Below the pieces are notes generated by a model, which was not told the DNA's origin, searched no databases, and saw only the letters and a list, made by a program, of their open reading frames with translations. A program made the position numbers and the translations under genes. From Tribonema minus (lineage: Eukaryota > Sar > Xanthophyceae > Tribonematales > Tribonemataceae): a stretch of DNA of 64,000 bases. Shown in pieces: positions 28,201 to 40,200 of this stretch; position 1 is the first letter of the stretch; each line of letters starts with the position of its first letter. The stretch lies in assembly GCA_017506865.1 (NCBI GenBank), contig JAFCMP010000075.1:62001-126000 (forward strand). The letters run 5' to 3'.

Positions 28201-31200
28201 CTTCATTTGACCTCTACCTTTGTGATGCTGGCCTTGAGCGGTTGTCCATCCTTGAGCTTGGACTCCGACGTCTGCACCAGGGTATAGAAGCGCGCCAGTG
28301 CCTCGTAGCTCATGATCAGGACGCGGCCCAGGCGGCTGTCTGCTCCATATCTGCTCACACAAGAAGCCAAGGCCATGGCTCAGCAGCATTCAACTTCACG
28401 TAGGTAAAGCATTATAGAAGTACATGAAACTTGTTCTCATAACTTGAAGTACGTACAATGATAGTATGCGGCATGTTAACCGTTAAACGAGTGGGCCAAT
28501 TGTGCACTGGTAGCAGTGCCACCCCGTAACTGGTGATGACTATATATATAGTCATATATATAGAATATTTCTGAAACCATGGGTCAGTCAAGGAAATGCC
28601 CACTTGTGCAGTGAGCATATCAATGCACACTCTTGCAGAGCAAGCAGAAATCCAGCACCTGGCCTGTCAGTGTTGACGCAGGCAGGCCCGCACCATAAAT
28701 TGAGCGCTGCTATTTGCAACTGTTCTCACAGCTGTTCATATACCACATTGCAGTACATGAGCTTGCAGCACTACCCGCAAAGCGACACGGCAGGCAGAAC
28801 GCCCGCTGAATCAACCTTGAGCATTGACCACCTTCACCACTGAACAACTTCAACTTCACCTGTCGGTTGTGGCGGGAGGGCCCTTGTGCCAGAGGTGCAG
28901 CACCTCCGCACGCTTCTCCACCATGGCAGTGCCCATGTGCTCACTCAGGTCCAGGACGTACGCAGTGCAGTCGTTGCCGGTGACGCCCCAGCGCACAAAC
29001 TCCTCCTCCCAGTTGCGGATGACGTTCTTGGGCACCACGATGAGCACTGTGGCCAGCTGCAGCGCTCAGCACAAGGCGTAAGAGTCCAGTGCGCAGAGTG
29101 AGTGCAACTGAGTAGCGCGGCATCACCAAGGGATCACACAGCAGCAGACCGCTATATATAGCCTGTCATTGCGAAGAACACTCGCCACACACGCGTCACG
29201 TCTTGCTCCTCATGAAATTGTAGATTGCGCGCACCTCTCAAGTGCCAAACATGAATTGGTCATGTCAGTGCATGTCTGTGTGTCTCACCATGGGGTCTCG
29301 GTCGTTGGGCTTCTTGATGGCCCTCAGGGCGGGGCTGGTCAGCATGGCGCTGAGCAATGCCACCACCTGCACAACAAACAACAATAGCAGATCAAGCGGT
29401 GAACATAATGTGGACTCGTTTCTCAGCGTTGACGGTCGCAAGCACTGCAATTCGGTTCATGTGCGACAGTGCTGCGGCACAGCGAGCATTGATTATTCAA
29501 ATGTTTCAGATGCGGTATCGTACGTGACTTCTCCCTGAAGCATGTCACAGACATGACCAAGTACAAGGCACACAACCGCGACTCCTGCACGCTTGAACTC
29601 ATAGGCCAGATATGCGATACCACGTTGTGTGTTGCTGTGCAAGGGAGCAATCAATTCAGGTACTGCAAAGTAATTCGAAGTATGCAAGAGGGACACTGCT
29701 ACAGTGCGGAATATGTGGGGCTTCTCAACCAACTATACATGTACACACTGGGAGTTGAAAGGTCACCACTGATTCTACAAGTCACAATATGCTTCAGGTT
29801 GTCTTCATGATACGTGCTGAGCTGTGAGGTGCAACGTCATGTGATGGCAGGCGCTGTACCATTAGCACTGGCTCAAGCCACAAAAATGTTCAACTTCTCA
29901 TTGCTGAAAGTTGCAGATGATTAGAGCTGCTGAGCAATGGTGGCGCAATCTGCTCACCTGCAGTGTCTTGCCCTGTCAGTGCGGCAAACACACAAGCACA
30001 CGCAGGCAACAGATAATGCAACGCAAAGAGATATAAGATGATGCTGCCAACATGCATGACGCACCCAGGTCAGGCACTCAATGTGTAGGGCTTGAAATGA
30101 ATTTGTCATTCACCAGAAGGCAAGACCTGCATACAAGGTGCCTGGCTACATGTGTATTTTACATAAAACACTCAACATCCAGCACACTCGCAACGTATAA
30201 GGTCTACAATGAATCTGTCATTCACCGCAGGCAAGACCAGCATACAAGAAGCCTGGCTAGATCTGTATTAAACATCCAACACCCAACATCCATGGCCTTG
30301 TGTACACAAATGAAGATGTAAAGGCAAGAGCAACGCAGCTTGCGGGTGGAGTTGATGAGGTCAAAACTGCTCAACTGCTGTTGTGCATTCACATATCGCT
30401 ACTGTGAGTACGTGTGAAAGACGTCAGCGGCAGGAATGCTTTACAACAGCATGACAGATACTGCGATGCAGTGTAACAATGCCGCTCCGAACTTTGAACT
30501 ACAGGTTGAGGCAAGGGTCAGTCACAACATCAAACACTCACACAGATGACTGCACAAGCCAAACCCTCAGCCAGTGCTACCCCTAACCCTAGAAGACGCA
30601 CTCACCAGGCCCATGCAGTGCGCAAGAATGCAGCCCCCAGGGCTGCCTGGCAGCTTGATCTTGCGTTTGGCCTCTGCTATGCTGTCACGGTCATCGCGGC
30701 CTTCCTTGACCCTGGCCGCCTCGCTCTTGAGCTCCTCTGCTGACTTGACCAAGCTGCTGTACATGAACGCCACGCCTTCACGCTGCGAGACACACATGTA
30801 CACGTGCACATGCAGACCAGCAGGGTCACGGCTCATGGTCATTGCTCTGGGTGTTGAGAGAGTCGAGACAATGGGTTCAGGTGACGCATGGCTAATTAGA
30901 GGGGGAGGCTTGTACCGGCAGCTCAAACTGGGGGTTAAAATCAGGTCAGGGTTAGGGTCAGATTGCATTGCCAGCTTAGCCAAGGGTGTCTTGCCATTGG
31001 CTCATGCGTTGTGATGACTGTCATTTGTCGCAATTTACAACAGGCAACCACGCCTCAACCTGAAGCAAGCGAGTCTTTTTCATCCTTGTCATCCTCGTCG
31101 ACACATATATACAGGTCGGAGTCCGCATGGCACCGCAGACGCGTAGTCTGTCTACAGATTGGGACTCGCTTCTTACAAGAAGCGAGTCCCAATCTGTAGA

Positions 31201-34200
31201 CAGACTACAAGAAGCGAGTCCCAATCTGTAGACAGACTACGCGTCTGCGGTGCCATGCGGACTTTGACCTGTACATATGCGTCGACGAGGATGACAAAGG
31301 ATGAAAAGGATGACAAGAAGAACAAGTACAACAGAACCTCGCATTCAGCGTGGCAACGCACAATCAAACCCTAACCCTAGGCAACTAGGCAACATGTGAG
31401 AGAGAGCTGCAGCTTCGGCCTCACACATCAACGCCAGATCACGTTACATAGGCACGTACGAACCTGGTGCGCCTTGAGATGCTTAGCAATTCTGCCGCGC
31501 ACGGCTACACCCTCCTCTAGCGAAAACATGACGTTGGGGTCAGTATCCAAGCGCTCTTCTGCTTCTTGTTCCTGGGCCTTTTTTGCAGCAGCCTTGGCCG
31601 CAGCCTCCTCAGCCTGCATGAGCAGCGCGCGCCTTGCCTCCTCTGCCGCCGCTTTCTGCACGTTCAGAGATTGTTTACTATTGTCAGTGAAAGCCATTGG
31701 GCGGAGCATGCAAAAGGTATGGATGTGAAGTATACATGCAGTCACCATACGTACTCTGGAGAAGTGTCGCTCAAGTAGGTTGCTGCAACTCATAGGTGAC
31801 TTGAGCATGCATGCAGAACCGTTGATAAAGTACATGCACATAGCCATTGGCGTCTGCTTAGCTGAGGCATGCAACAGTTGTTGCAGTGCAAGTGTGCTGG
31901 CTGTGACGTAGGTGAAGCAGCATGAGAGTGAGACATCATGGATATATGCATGGAGTGCGAAGAAGTTATTCCTTACCCCGCATTTCTTACAAGTAAATAC
32001 ACATGGGTGCTAGGGATATATCTGTTTGCCGCGCTCAATCGTTGAGCAGCGCTGCCAGACGTGAGTATTTCCTGCTCCTTGGGGACATTGTGCAGGTATG
32101 TATGTATGTATCGTGCAGGATGCAAATGCACCAACTCATTCTTGCTGTTTCAGATGTATGTGCTAATAACATGTTGACCATGCACAAGACTAGAATGAAT
32201 GATTTCCAGAAGAAATTGTTCTCTCGAAAACATGTAGTTTTATACTTGAAGTACAGGCTTTTGGTCAACTGACTGCTGCACCGCATCTCGAGCCAAAACC
32301 TAACACAAGCAAGAAACGGTAGCTTTTTAGACACTGAGCAAAGTGCGTTCGAGCTGCAATGCTACAACGTACCTCCGGGTACAGGGCTGCCTGAAGAATG
32401 TCCCATCCTGACTTCCTGGGGCGTTTGACTGCCACACCATCATCCTGCGATTGGCTCCCTGCACGCTTTGCCGCTTTTGTTGCGTCGCCATTAGCGCCCT
32501 TCCCAGAAGCCGTGCGATCGCGCTTGAACTTGGGCTTCGCGCGAGCACTGCCGCCGCCATCACTGTTGCTGCTGCTGCTGGTGGCGGTGCTGCTGCTGTT
32601 TGTGCTGCTCTTGCTGCTGCTTTTGGCGCGAGCCTTGCCTTTGCCTGATGCGCCGCTCGGCCGTGCCTTTGTCTTGGCTGCAATGGCAGAACAAGGCAGG
32701 GCATGATGAGGTGGACATTGTGGTCATCAAGCCATAGCCAGACGCAGATCATCGGTAACACTGACAATGAGTGAGTGCAGAAGTATGCAAACTGGGCTGC
32801 ACGTGTGCGGGCATGTCGCATGATGGCACGCCATGCAATGATAGACTGGTATCATATGGCGGCCAGCTTCTTGTTGCAGTTGCAGCATCTCTTCATTCAC
32901 GTGTGGGGAGATGACACTCATAACTCAGGCTTCGCTAAGCTGATCTTGTAGAGCCGATAGAGAGTTGAGCCGGTCAGTCGCGCATGATGTTACCACAAGC
33001 TATTTCATACTTATATGCCATTGTGCCGGTGCAACATGCAGGTATGAATGTATAAATAGGATGACAACATGTTGCCATGGTATCCACGTCAACCACTGCG
33101 CTCCTGCCTACTGTGCCCTGAAGCGCACACATGACGTTCGCCATCAGCACTGACACTCTATGAAAAGTAACAGCTGCACGGACGGACGGATGGCTGACAC
33201 CAGCGGGAATGTCTCTGTCACTTTCAATCGCTGCAGGGACACATGGCCATGTATTCACATGAGCGTGGCAGAGACTCCTGGCCACAGAGCTCAGCTGCGC
33301 TACAGCACATGCGGCCACAACACGACAGTGACTGTGACTCATGCTCACCTGGCGGCTTTGACTCCGAGTCTGAATCCGAGTCAGAGTCATCGGCAGACGC
33401 ATCGTCGCTGTCAAACAGAGCGCGTTCAACACGTGGGGCTGCGCCCTTGCCACCCTTGCCACCCTCCTTCCCCGCCTGCTCCCCCCTCTTTCCCTGCCGA
33501 TGCAGCCGCTTCCGCCCATTGGTCGGCCGCTTGCCGCGCTGGCTGCCGTCGCTCTCTGTGCTGGACTCATCGTCAGATGTCGCCGGCGCCTTGACCGCAG
33601 CTGCAGCGCTGCTCCGCGCCGCAGGCTTGGCCGCCGGCGCAGGGTCATCGCCTTCGTCGTCGCTGTCCAGCAGATCAATGATGTCGTCCGGGTGCGGCTG
33701 CGACGCGGGCGGCGGCGCGCGCCTGCGCGGCGGCGCCGCAGCGCACACGCTGCCACCGATTACAGGCGACTCGTCGCCTGACGACAGGGACGACTTGCTG
33801 CTCGCCAGCACGCCCCCGCCGCGGCCGCCTCTGCCGCCAGCGCCGCCGCTGCTGCTTTTGGCGCCGCCGCCGCTGTCAGCAGCGTCATCGTCATCATTGA
33901 GCACCTGTAGCGTGCGGCGCTTCTGCGTGCTGCGTGGCACGTCCTCGTCGGTGTCGGTCTCCGAGCCGGAGGCCGCGGCCACTGGGCGTGTGGGCGTTGA
34001 CGGCACTAGCGGAGTGCTGCTCTTCACTGCCAAAGGTGGCTTGGCACTGCCCCCGCCGCCGCCGCTGCTGCTGCCGCTATCGCTGCTGCTGCCGCTGCCG
34101 CCCCTGCCGCGGCCGCCGCTGGCAGCGCCAATCACGTCTGCAGTGCCTAGGCCATCACCACTACCTCCAAGCCGTTTGCTGGCACCGTCCTTCTTCTCTG

Positions 34201-37200
34201 CTGCAGCAGCTCCTGCAGACGATGTCGATGGTCGCTTCGTCTTGGCAGCGCCGCGTCTGCTGGCGCCGCTGACGCTGCCGCTGCCGTCGCTGCTCTCGGA
34301 CTCCTCTGCTGCCGAAGACTGTTCCTCCTGCGCCGCCTCGCCGCCTTCTCCATCGCTGTCTGCTGCATCGCTACTGCCCGTCCCCAGGCGCGCTGCTGTG
34401 TCACCGGGCGCGGCGGATGCCTGCGGCTGCGTGAGGTCATCGCGCGCGCCCTGAGGCTGTGTGGGACCGTCTGCCGCCGCAGCGCCCTCCCCCTCAGGCC
34501 CCTCATAGTCGTAGCCTCCGTCGCCGCCATCATAACTGGCAATGCCGTCGCTCCCGCTATCACTACCACTGCCCTCTACCTCTGCGGTTGCCGTGGCGGC
34601 AGCAGCACCGCCCCCATCGCCCTCTTCCCGCTGCTCCCCGTCACTCTCCTCTCCTGCGCCGTCCGACCCGCTAGCGCCTGCTTCGGCCTCGGCAGCATCG
34701 AGCTCCTCCGCCGAAGGCTTGACGTCCTGCTGCTGATCGGCTGCAGAATGCGAGCCGCGCGGGCGGCGGCGACCCGTAACCTGCACTTCCGCATCGCTGT
34801 CCGCAGTGTCCGATTCAGAGATGATGTCCCAGAATCCCGGGCGGCGGTTGGCTGCCTCCTCTTCCTTGAGGTCTATGTAGCCGCGCGCCTTGGCTGCGCA
34901 CCGGCAGACGTCCTGGTCGCACGTGTACAGTGGCCCTGGCGCGGCAGAGTCGCCTTCTTGAGGCTTGAAGTCCTTGCCGATCCTGTTGGGTTAGCATTAG
35001 GGTTGGCGTGAGGGACGCAAGGTGTGCATGAATGAAAGAGCAAGCATGAACAGGTCAACAGCGTCGTGCTGTCATTCACAGTGTGCGCTGCTGTCATCAG
35101 CACGTGGCAGAAAACGCAGGTTGTACACAAGAGTGCTGCGCTGACACTTGTAGCTGAAGTTGAAGTTGAAAGTGTGCAGGTCATAAGGCGCCATCCCTAT
35201 CTCAGCGCAGACATATGACATCAAGCGTGGCGTGTAACACTGGCCGGATAGTCAACAACGCACATGACTACGGTGTAGATGCGAAGTACCAGTGAGAGCA
35301 TGGATTGTAGGTGCACTTTCAGGGTATGAATCTGGTGTACATCGCTTAATAGCTGGCAGCTTGCTGCTAGATGGATGCATCTTTTGTCACTTCAATACTC
35401 CAACTGCAAACTCAACAATGGTCAAATCAGCCAACCTGGCACCACTGCGCGGCACAGAACCTGTGAATGAGAGGCAGCTACCCACTCTAATGAGACTTGT
35501 GTACGTGATCACTGACATGTTGAGTTTTCGTGACCATCAACGTATTGATTACCCTTCCTCTGCTACATTGCGATCACGCGAAAGGGCTATCAAGGTTGCC
35601 GCTTTTGCGCAACAAACACTTCAGGTTGGCATAAGCTGTGCATTGCTCGACAAGATAAGCGGAAATTGGCAAGTTGACTGAATTTGGGGTTTGAGAATGC
35701 ATGCACAAAGCGTGTTGCCTGATTTGCATCAAGGCTGAGGGTGCCGCCTATCAAATATGGGTCATGAACCCAACCAACAGTAAATACAATCGATAATATG
35801 AAAACTTAAGTCTTGAAATGACAACAGGAAGCCAAAGTTTCCACGACATTATGCCACGCACCATGCTGCATTCGGCGCATTTGCAGAATGCAAATCAGAC
35901 GTTACAGGTCAGCATGCGTGTGCACTGATGATGAAGAGTACAGGTGCAGTACAGCAATGTAGGTACACTACGGTACACAACTGCCGCAGTGCAAGCACGG
36001 AGCCTAATCTCAGCGTGCAAGTACACACAGAGCGCCAGTGTCAGCGGGTGACGGTCACGCACAGTAACTCACCGTAGTTCTCTCCACACAACGTGGGGGT
36101 TTGCCATGCGGCAGATCAGGCACGACTTGGGATGGCGCCGCGGCCGCTTGGAGGTCTGCAACTGCGCACTGGACAGCACCTGTCACGTGACATGACGTAA
36201 CGGTTGCGCGGCGCAGTGTGAGGTAGGCACCACACCTCCAACAAGTTGCGCGCATCATTGGCATGATCAACAAATGCTGCAGGTGCAGAGGTTGCGAAGT
36301 GCCATGCACACGCAGTGCTCAACATCACGGGTGATGTCGCAGTGCACGTCAGATGCTGAATCAGCCACCAGCGCAACTGACGGATGCCACTGGAGCATGC
36401 AACATGATTATGCAGTGCACTCATTATTTGCACGAAGTGAAAGCAGGCCAGCATAAATTCATGGTGCGGGGGGGCGGGGGGGTCCAGGGGGGAGGAAGAG
36501 GGGGGGGGGGATTGATGTGCCTAAAAGAGTTGAACGCGTACCCCATGTAACATGTTCTATTGCTCGCAGGCTGGCTAGCTCAGCATTCATATGAGAGCCG
36601 CAGCGACCAACCCATGAGCTACACAAGCTGCATCTCAAGTCTCAACCCCCAATTCACGTCTACAAGGGCAACAAGTTGACAATCACTTGCGTTTGGTGTA
36701 GCAACAATGGCTCACCTCCTGATACTGGAGCATTGCGGCGTCCAAGGTGCGAGGGTTGGTCGCCAGCACCGTTGCCACCACCAGCTCGTCGCAGGCGCCA
36801 AACACCTCCCTCACCGCCTGCCTGAACTGCTTCTTGGTGGGCCGCGGCAGCACGTAAGACTCCGGCTGAGCTGCAGCTGCAGCACCGCCCTCCTCGCCAT
36901 CGCCGCCATCTGCTCCATCTGCGCCGCCATCAGCATCGTCGCTACTAACGTCGTCACCTGCGCTGCCTCCGTCATTTCTGCTCTCGCCGCTCTCGGGCGC
37001 ATCCGCGTCCGCATGCGCGTCGCTGCCCCCCCCGCCCTCCGCCTCCGCAGCAGCCGCGGCAGCTTCTCCGTGGTCGCTGTCGACTTCATTTTCGATGTCC
37101 ATGTCCCGCTCTTCATCGGCCTGCGCCACCGTTTCGTCGTCAGTGGGTGCCGCCTCGTCTGCCGCCTCGTCTGCCGCCTCGCTGCCGTGGTCGTAGCCTG

Positions 37201-40200
37201 AGCCGTGCTGGCCCTCGGCATCAGACTGAGCATCAGCTTCAGCATCCGCCTCAGCATCAGCCAGAGCAGCAGCATCCGGCTGAGCATCAGCAACAGGCTG
37301 ACCAGCGGGAGCGTCGCCGCCGCCTGGCGCTGCCTCAGGGCCCTCCTGTTCAACGCCGACCCCGCCGCCCTGCCGTGGCGTGATGTCGCCGGAGGCGTAT
37401 ATGATCTGACTCATCTCCTCGTCCTCCATGCTGTCATCCAGGTAGCAGTTGCCGCCGCCGCCGCCGCCGCTGTAGTCGTCTCTGCCGCCCCTATCGACGC
37501 TTGAGGCCTCCCTCTCTCTGATCCCACCGCCGATAGCCTCGTCTGGCATGGCGCCGAAGTAGATGTCCGCCGAGTCGCTGTCGTTGTCGTCCGCTTCCGC
37601 GCTGGCTGCGGCCGCTGACACGCCAACACTAGCCGTGAAGGCAGCAGTTGTCGGCCCCTCCTGCTGCTGCCGCTGCAGCGGTAGCGGTTGGCGCGGTCCC
37701 ATGACCGTTCCGCCCGTCTGTCTTCGCGCATGTGGCGTCGGGCCCGGTTGGGGGTTGGCGCGTCTGGGTGCCCGTTGGCGTGCCTTGGCGGTCCGCTGAA
37801 TGGCCCTGCAGAGCGGCATGCATGTGCTTGAAGTTAGCTCACCGTTATTCCAAACTTGCGAAAGGACAGATTGAATGTCATGTGAAACATCAAAAAGCAT
37901 CATATGACGTTAATGTGGCAAAACATCTAGGGGGGAGAGTGAGTGCTGGTCCTGCAGAGGTCGAAAGCCAAATGCAAATAGTAAGAAGGCTGATAGTTCA
38001 AGCATGCACTTCTGACAAGGTCAACAGCAGCGACAGCATGCCTGTAGCGCGCAGTCAAGACCTGTCCATGAGCGGTGCATGCAAGCAGAATCCTGACAGG
38101 ATGTACTGACAACCAGCAATGAAGGATGTTGATGCTCTGTCTTCTGTTGTGGTAGTTAGTACTGCTATGATGCACACAACATAGCAGTCAAAATTTCACA
38201 ACTGCCCACTCAAGGCTGCCCTGACTTTGCATCAGTCCTTCTGTCTGGGTGCTGAAATGCGTAGCACATATACTTGAAATAGTACTTGAAGTACATCAAA
38301 CAACTGGCAGCGCGATGCCATAAGGACTCTGCCACAGGACACTGTTGCGCATAAAGACTCTGCCACACCGCTCTAAGAGCATCACAGTGAAGGACGCTGC
38401 AAGCTTGCTCCCAAGATGCATACCTCCAAAAGGCATCATACATGTACGCCTTGCATGGGCTCCAAGATCACCGACGCAACGTCGTCAGCAGTGGCTGAAA
38501 GTTTGCATCTTGTCATATCAACAGTCATAGAGCAATGCATGTAGTGCATGATATTGTTTGTCGGCAGAGGATGTGGTTCTTTTCATAAGCCCATAAATGG
38601 TGTCAACAGTGGAGGCTGCCATAATGCCGAGTCAATGCCTTCAAGATGTCTCAATAAGCATGATTGATCAGCAGGCCAGGGCTTGATCACTTGCATAGCA
38701 CAACATTAAACGTTCTGTCGCCATGGTCATTGTGCCTTGGTGTGCAGCAAACATCAACACACTAATGTAAGTCATGCGTATGCGGGCACCTAATTTCCAA
38801 GGTGCGCATGGTGACTAGCGCTGCAGCCTACCCCTAATCCCAATCCCAAACCTCCTAGCCCTTACCTCACCCCGACCCTACCCTCCTCGTGTAGTGCCCC
38901 GGCGCCCCAGAGTACAGACGAAAGCGGGAGACACATACACCCAGTCAGCACGTTGACAGCTTAAATTTCAACTCTTAAGAATATGGACATGCTTCAACCA
39001 GCACCCACCTCTTGCGCAAGACGACATCCGCTGCCTTGTCGGCGCTCTCGTCGTGCACGTTGATGCGCAGTACGCGCGGCACCTGTCCCCGTGACCCCGC
39101 ACCGCCACCGCCGCCTTGCTGCTGCTGCTGCTGCGCCTCCTGCTGCTGCCGCTCAATGTCCTCGTCTGCTGCCTTGAGCAGCTTCTGAAACAGCTGTCGC
39201 AGCATCTCCGCCTCCTGCTCGCTGGCGGGTGCTTGGAGCGCTTGGCTGCGGCGGCTTGGGTCATAGCCTACCGTGCAGCACGACCAAAACGCATTATGGT
39301 GGTACGTGTCAGTTGCGCAGCACTCACAGCAGGAGAGATATTCCAATTTGTACACAATGTATGGCACTTGGCACCACAACTGTCGAAGCAGGCGGTAATG
39401 TGGCTGATGCAGGCAGAAGTCACCATGCCTTGGGCAGGGCGACACAGATGCAGGAGGCGCAGTGAGCTACAAACGCACCCACCTGCATGCTACTGCACTC
39501 TTGTGAACCAGGGACTTGAAGTCAGCGGAGATCGGATGAAGATGGAGCAATGTTGAGCAATGCAGCAACGCCTCTACTGCTCCTGCTTGTGGTGACAATG
39601 AGCTTCAAAGCATGTACACATGAACACGAGCCTTCTTGGTGACACTGATGTCAATTTGGCGTCACCGGTGAACACTACCCACTTCAAGTATGCTGACTTG
39701 AACTTGTACCACTGCAGCCTCAAGCATTGAATATGTAGCAAAGCAACAGGTGATAGCGCAGGTCTTCAATATGCACTACTTGGGCACTCCCGGACGCTGA
39801 ATCAACATTAAAACCTTTCCTGACAAATAAAAGATGTCCACTGATGAAATGCATGTCTCATTTAAGGCATGCTGTCAGGCCGCTGTCAGATAGCACCAGT
39901 CTGTGACCTATGTTTACTTAACACACGTGAAACGCAATGCTCAGGTTTAGCCACGCAGTCAGTGATCAGCACCAAGGCTCACGGGTATGCAAGACAATGA
40001 CACCGTTTTTACTATTACTTATAGGAGCAGGTATGACAGCTGCGCGCCCACGCCCAGTGCCCACTGTCAACAACACTGTAACTGCGCATACATCAATGCA
40101 CAAAGGGTGCCAACAATGATGGCCTCATCAGCCATGTTGAAACTTTTGGTGAGTGACCCACAGCCCATAAGCACAACAGCTGGATTTGGTAAGAGACCTA

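Larger units (their letters stand above)
25689..31655 (-). other. ATRX exons 8-16: SNF2 ATP-binding lobe
   Basis: Codes for the N-terminal RecA-like lobe. Motif I is split: CILAHCMGL ends exon 9 (30606-30782) and GKTLQ is the whole of the 15-nt exon 10 (29958-29972). [17 protein letters not shown] (exon 12) matches motif Ia; [12 protein letters not shown] (exon 13) matches the ATRX IIGYEMYRNL block. [20 protein letters not shown] (exon 14) is motif II with DEGH, then [19 protein letters not shown] is motif III. Exons 15-16 ([14 protein letters not shown], then [17 protein letters not shown]) continue into the segment between the lobes as in human ATRX. Confidence 0.92.

Noticed and set aside
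33243-34454. 403-codon plus-strand open frame
   Set aside because: It is the antisense of ATRX exon 6, whose Ser/Asp/Glu-rich GC-rich codons leave long stop-free frames on the other strand.
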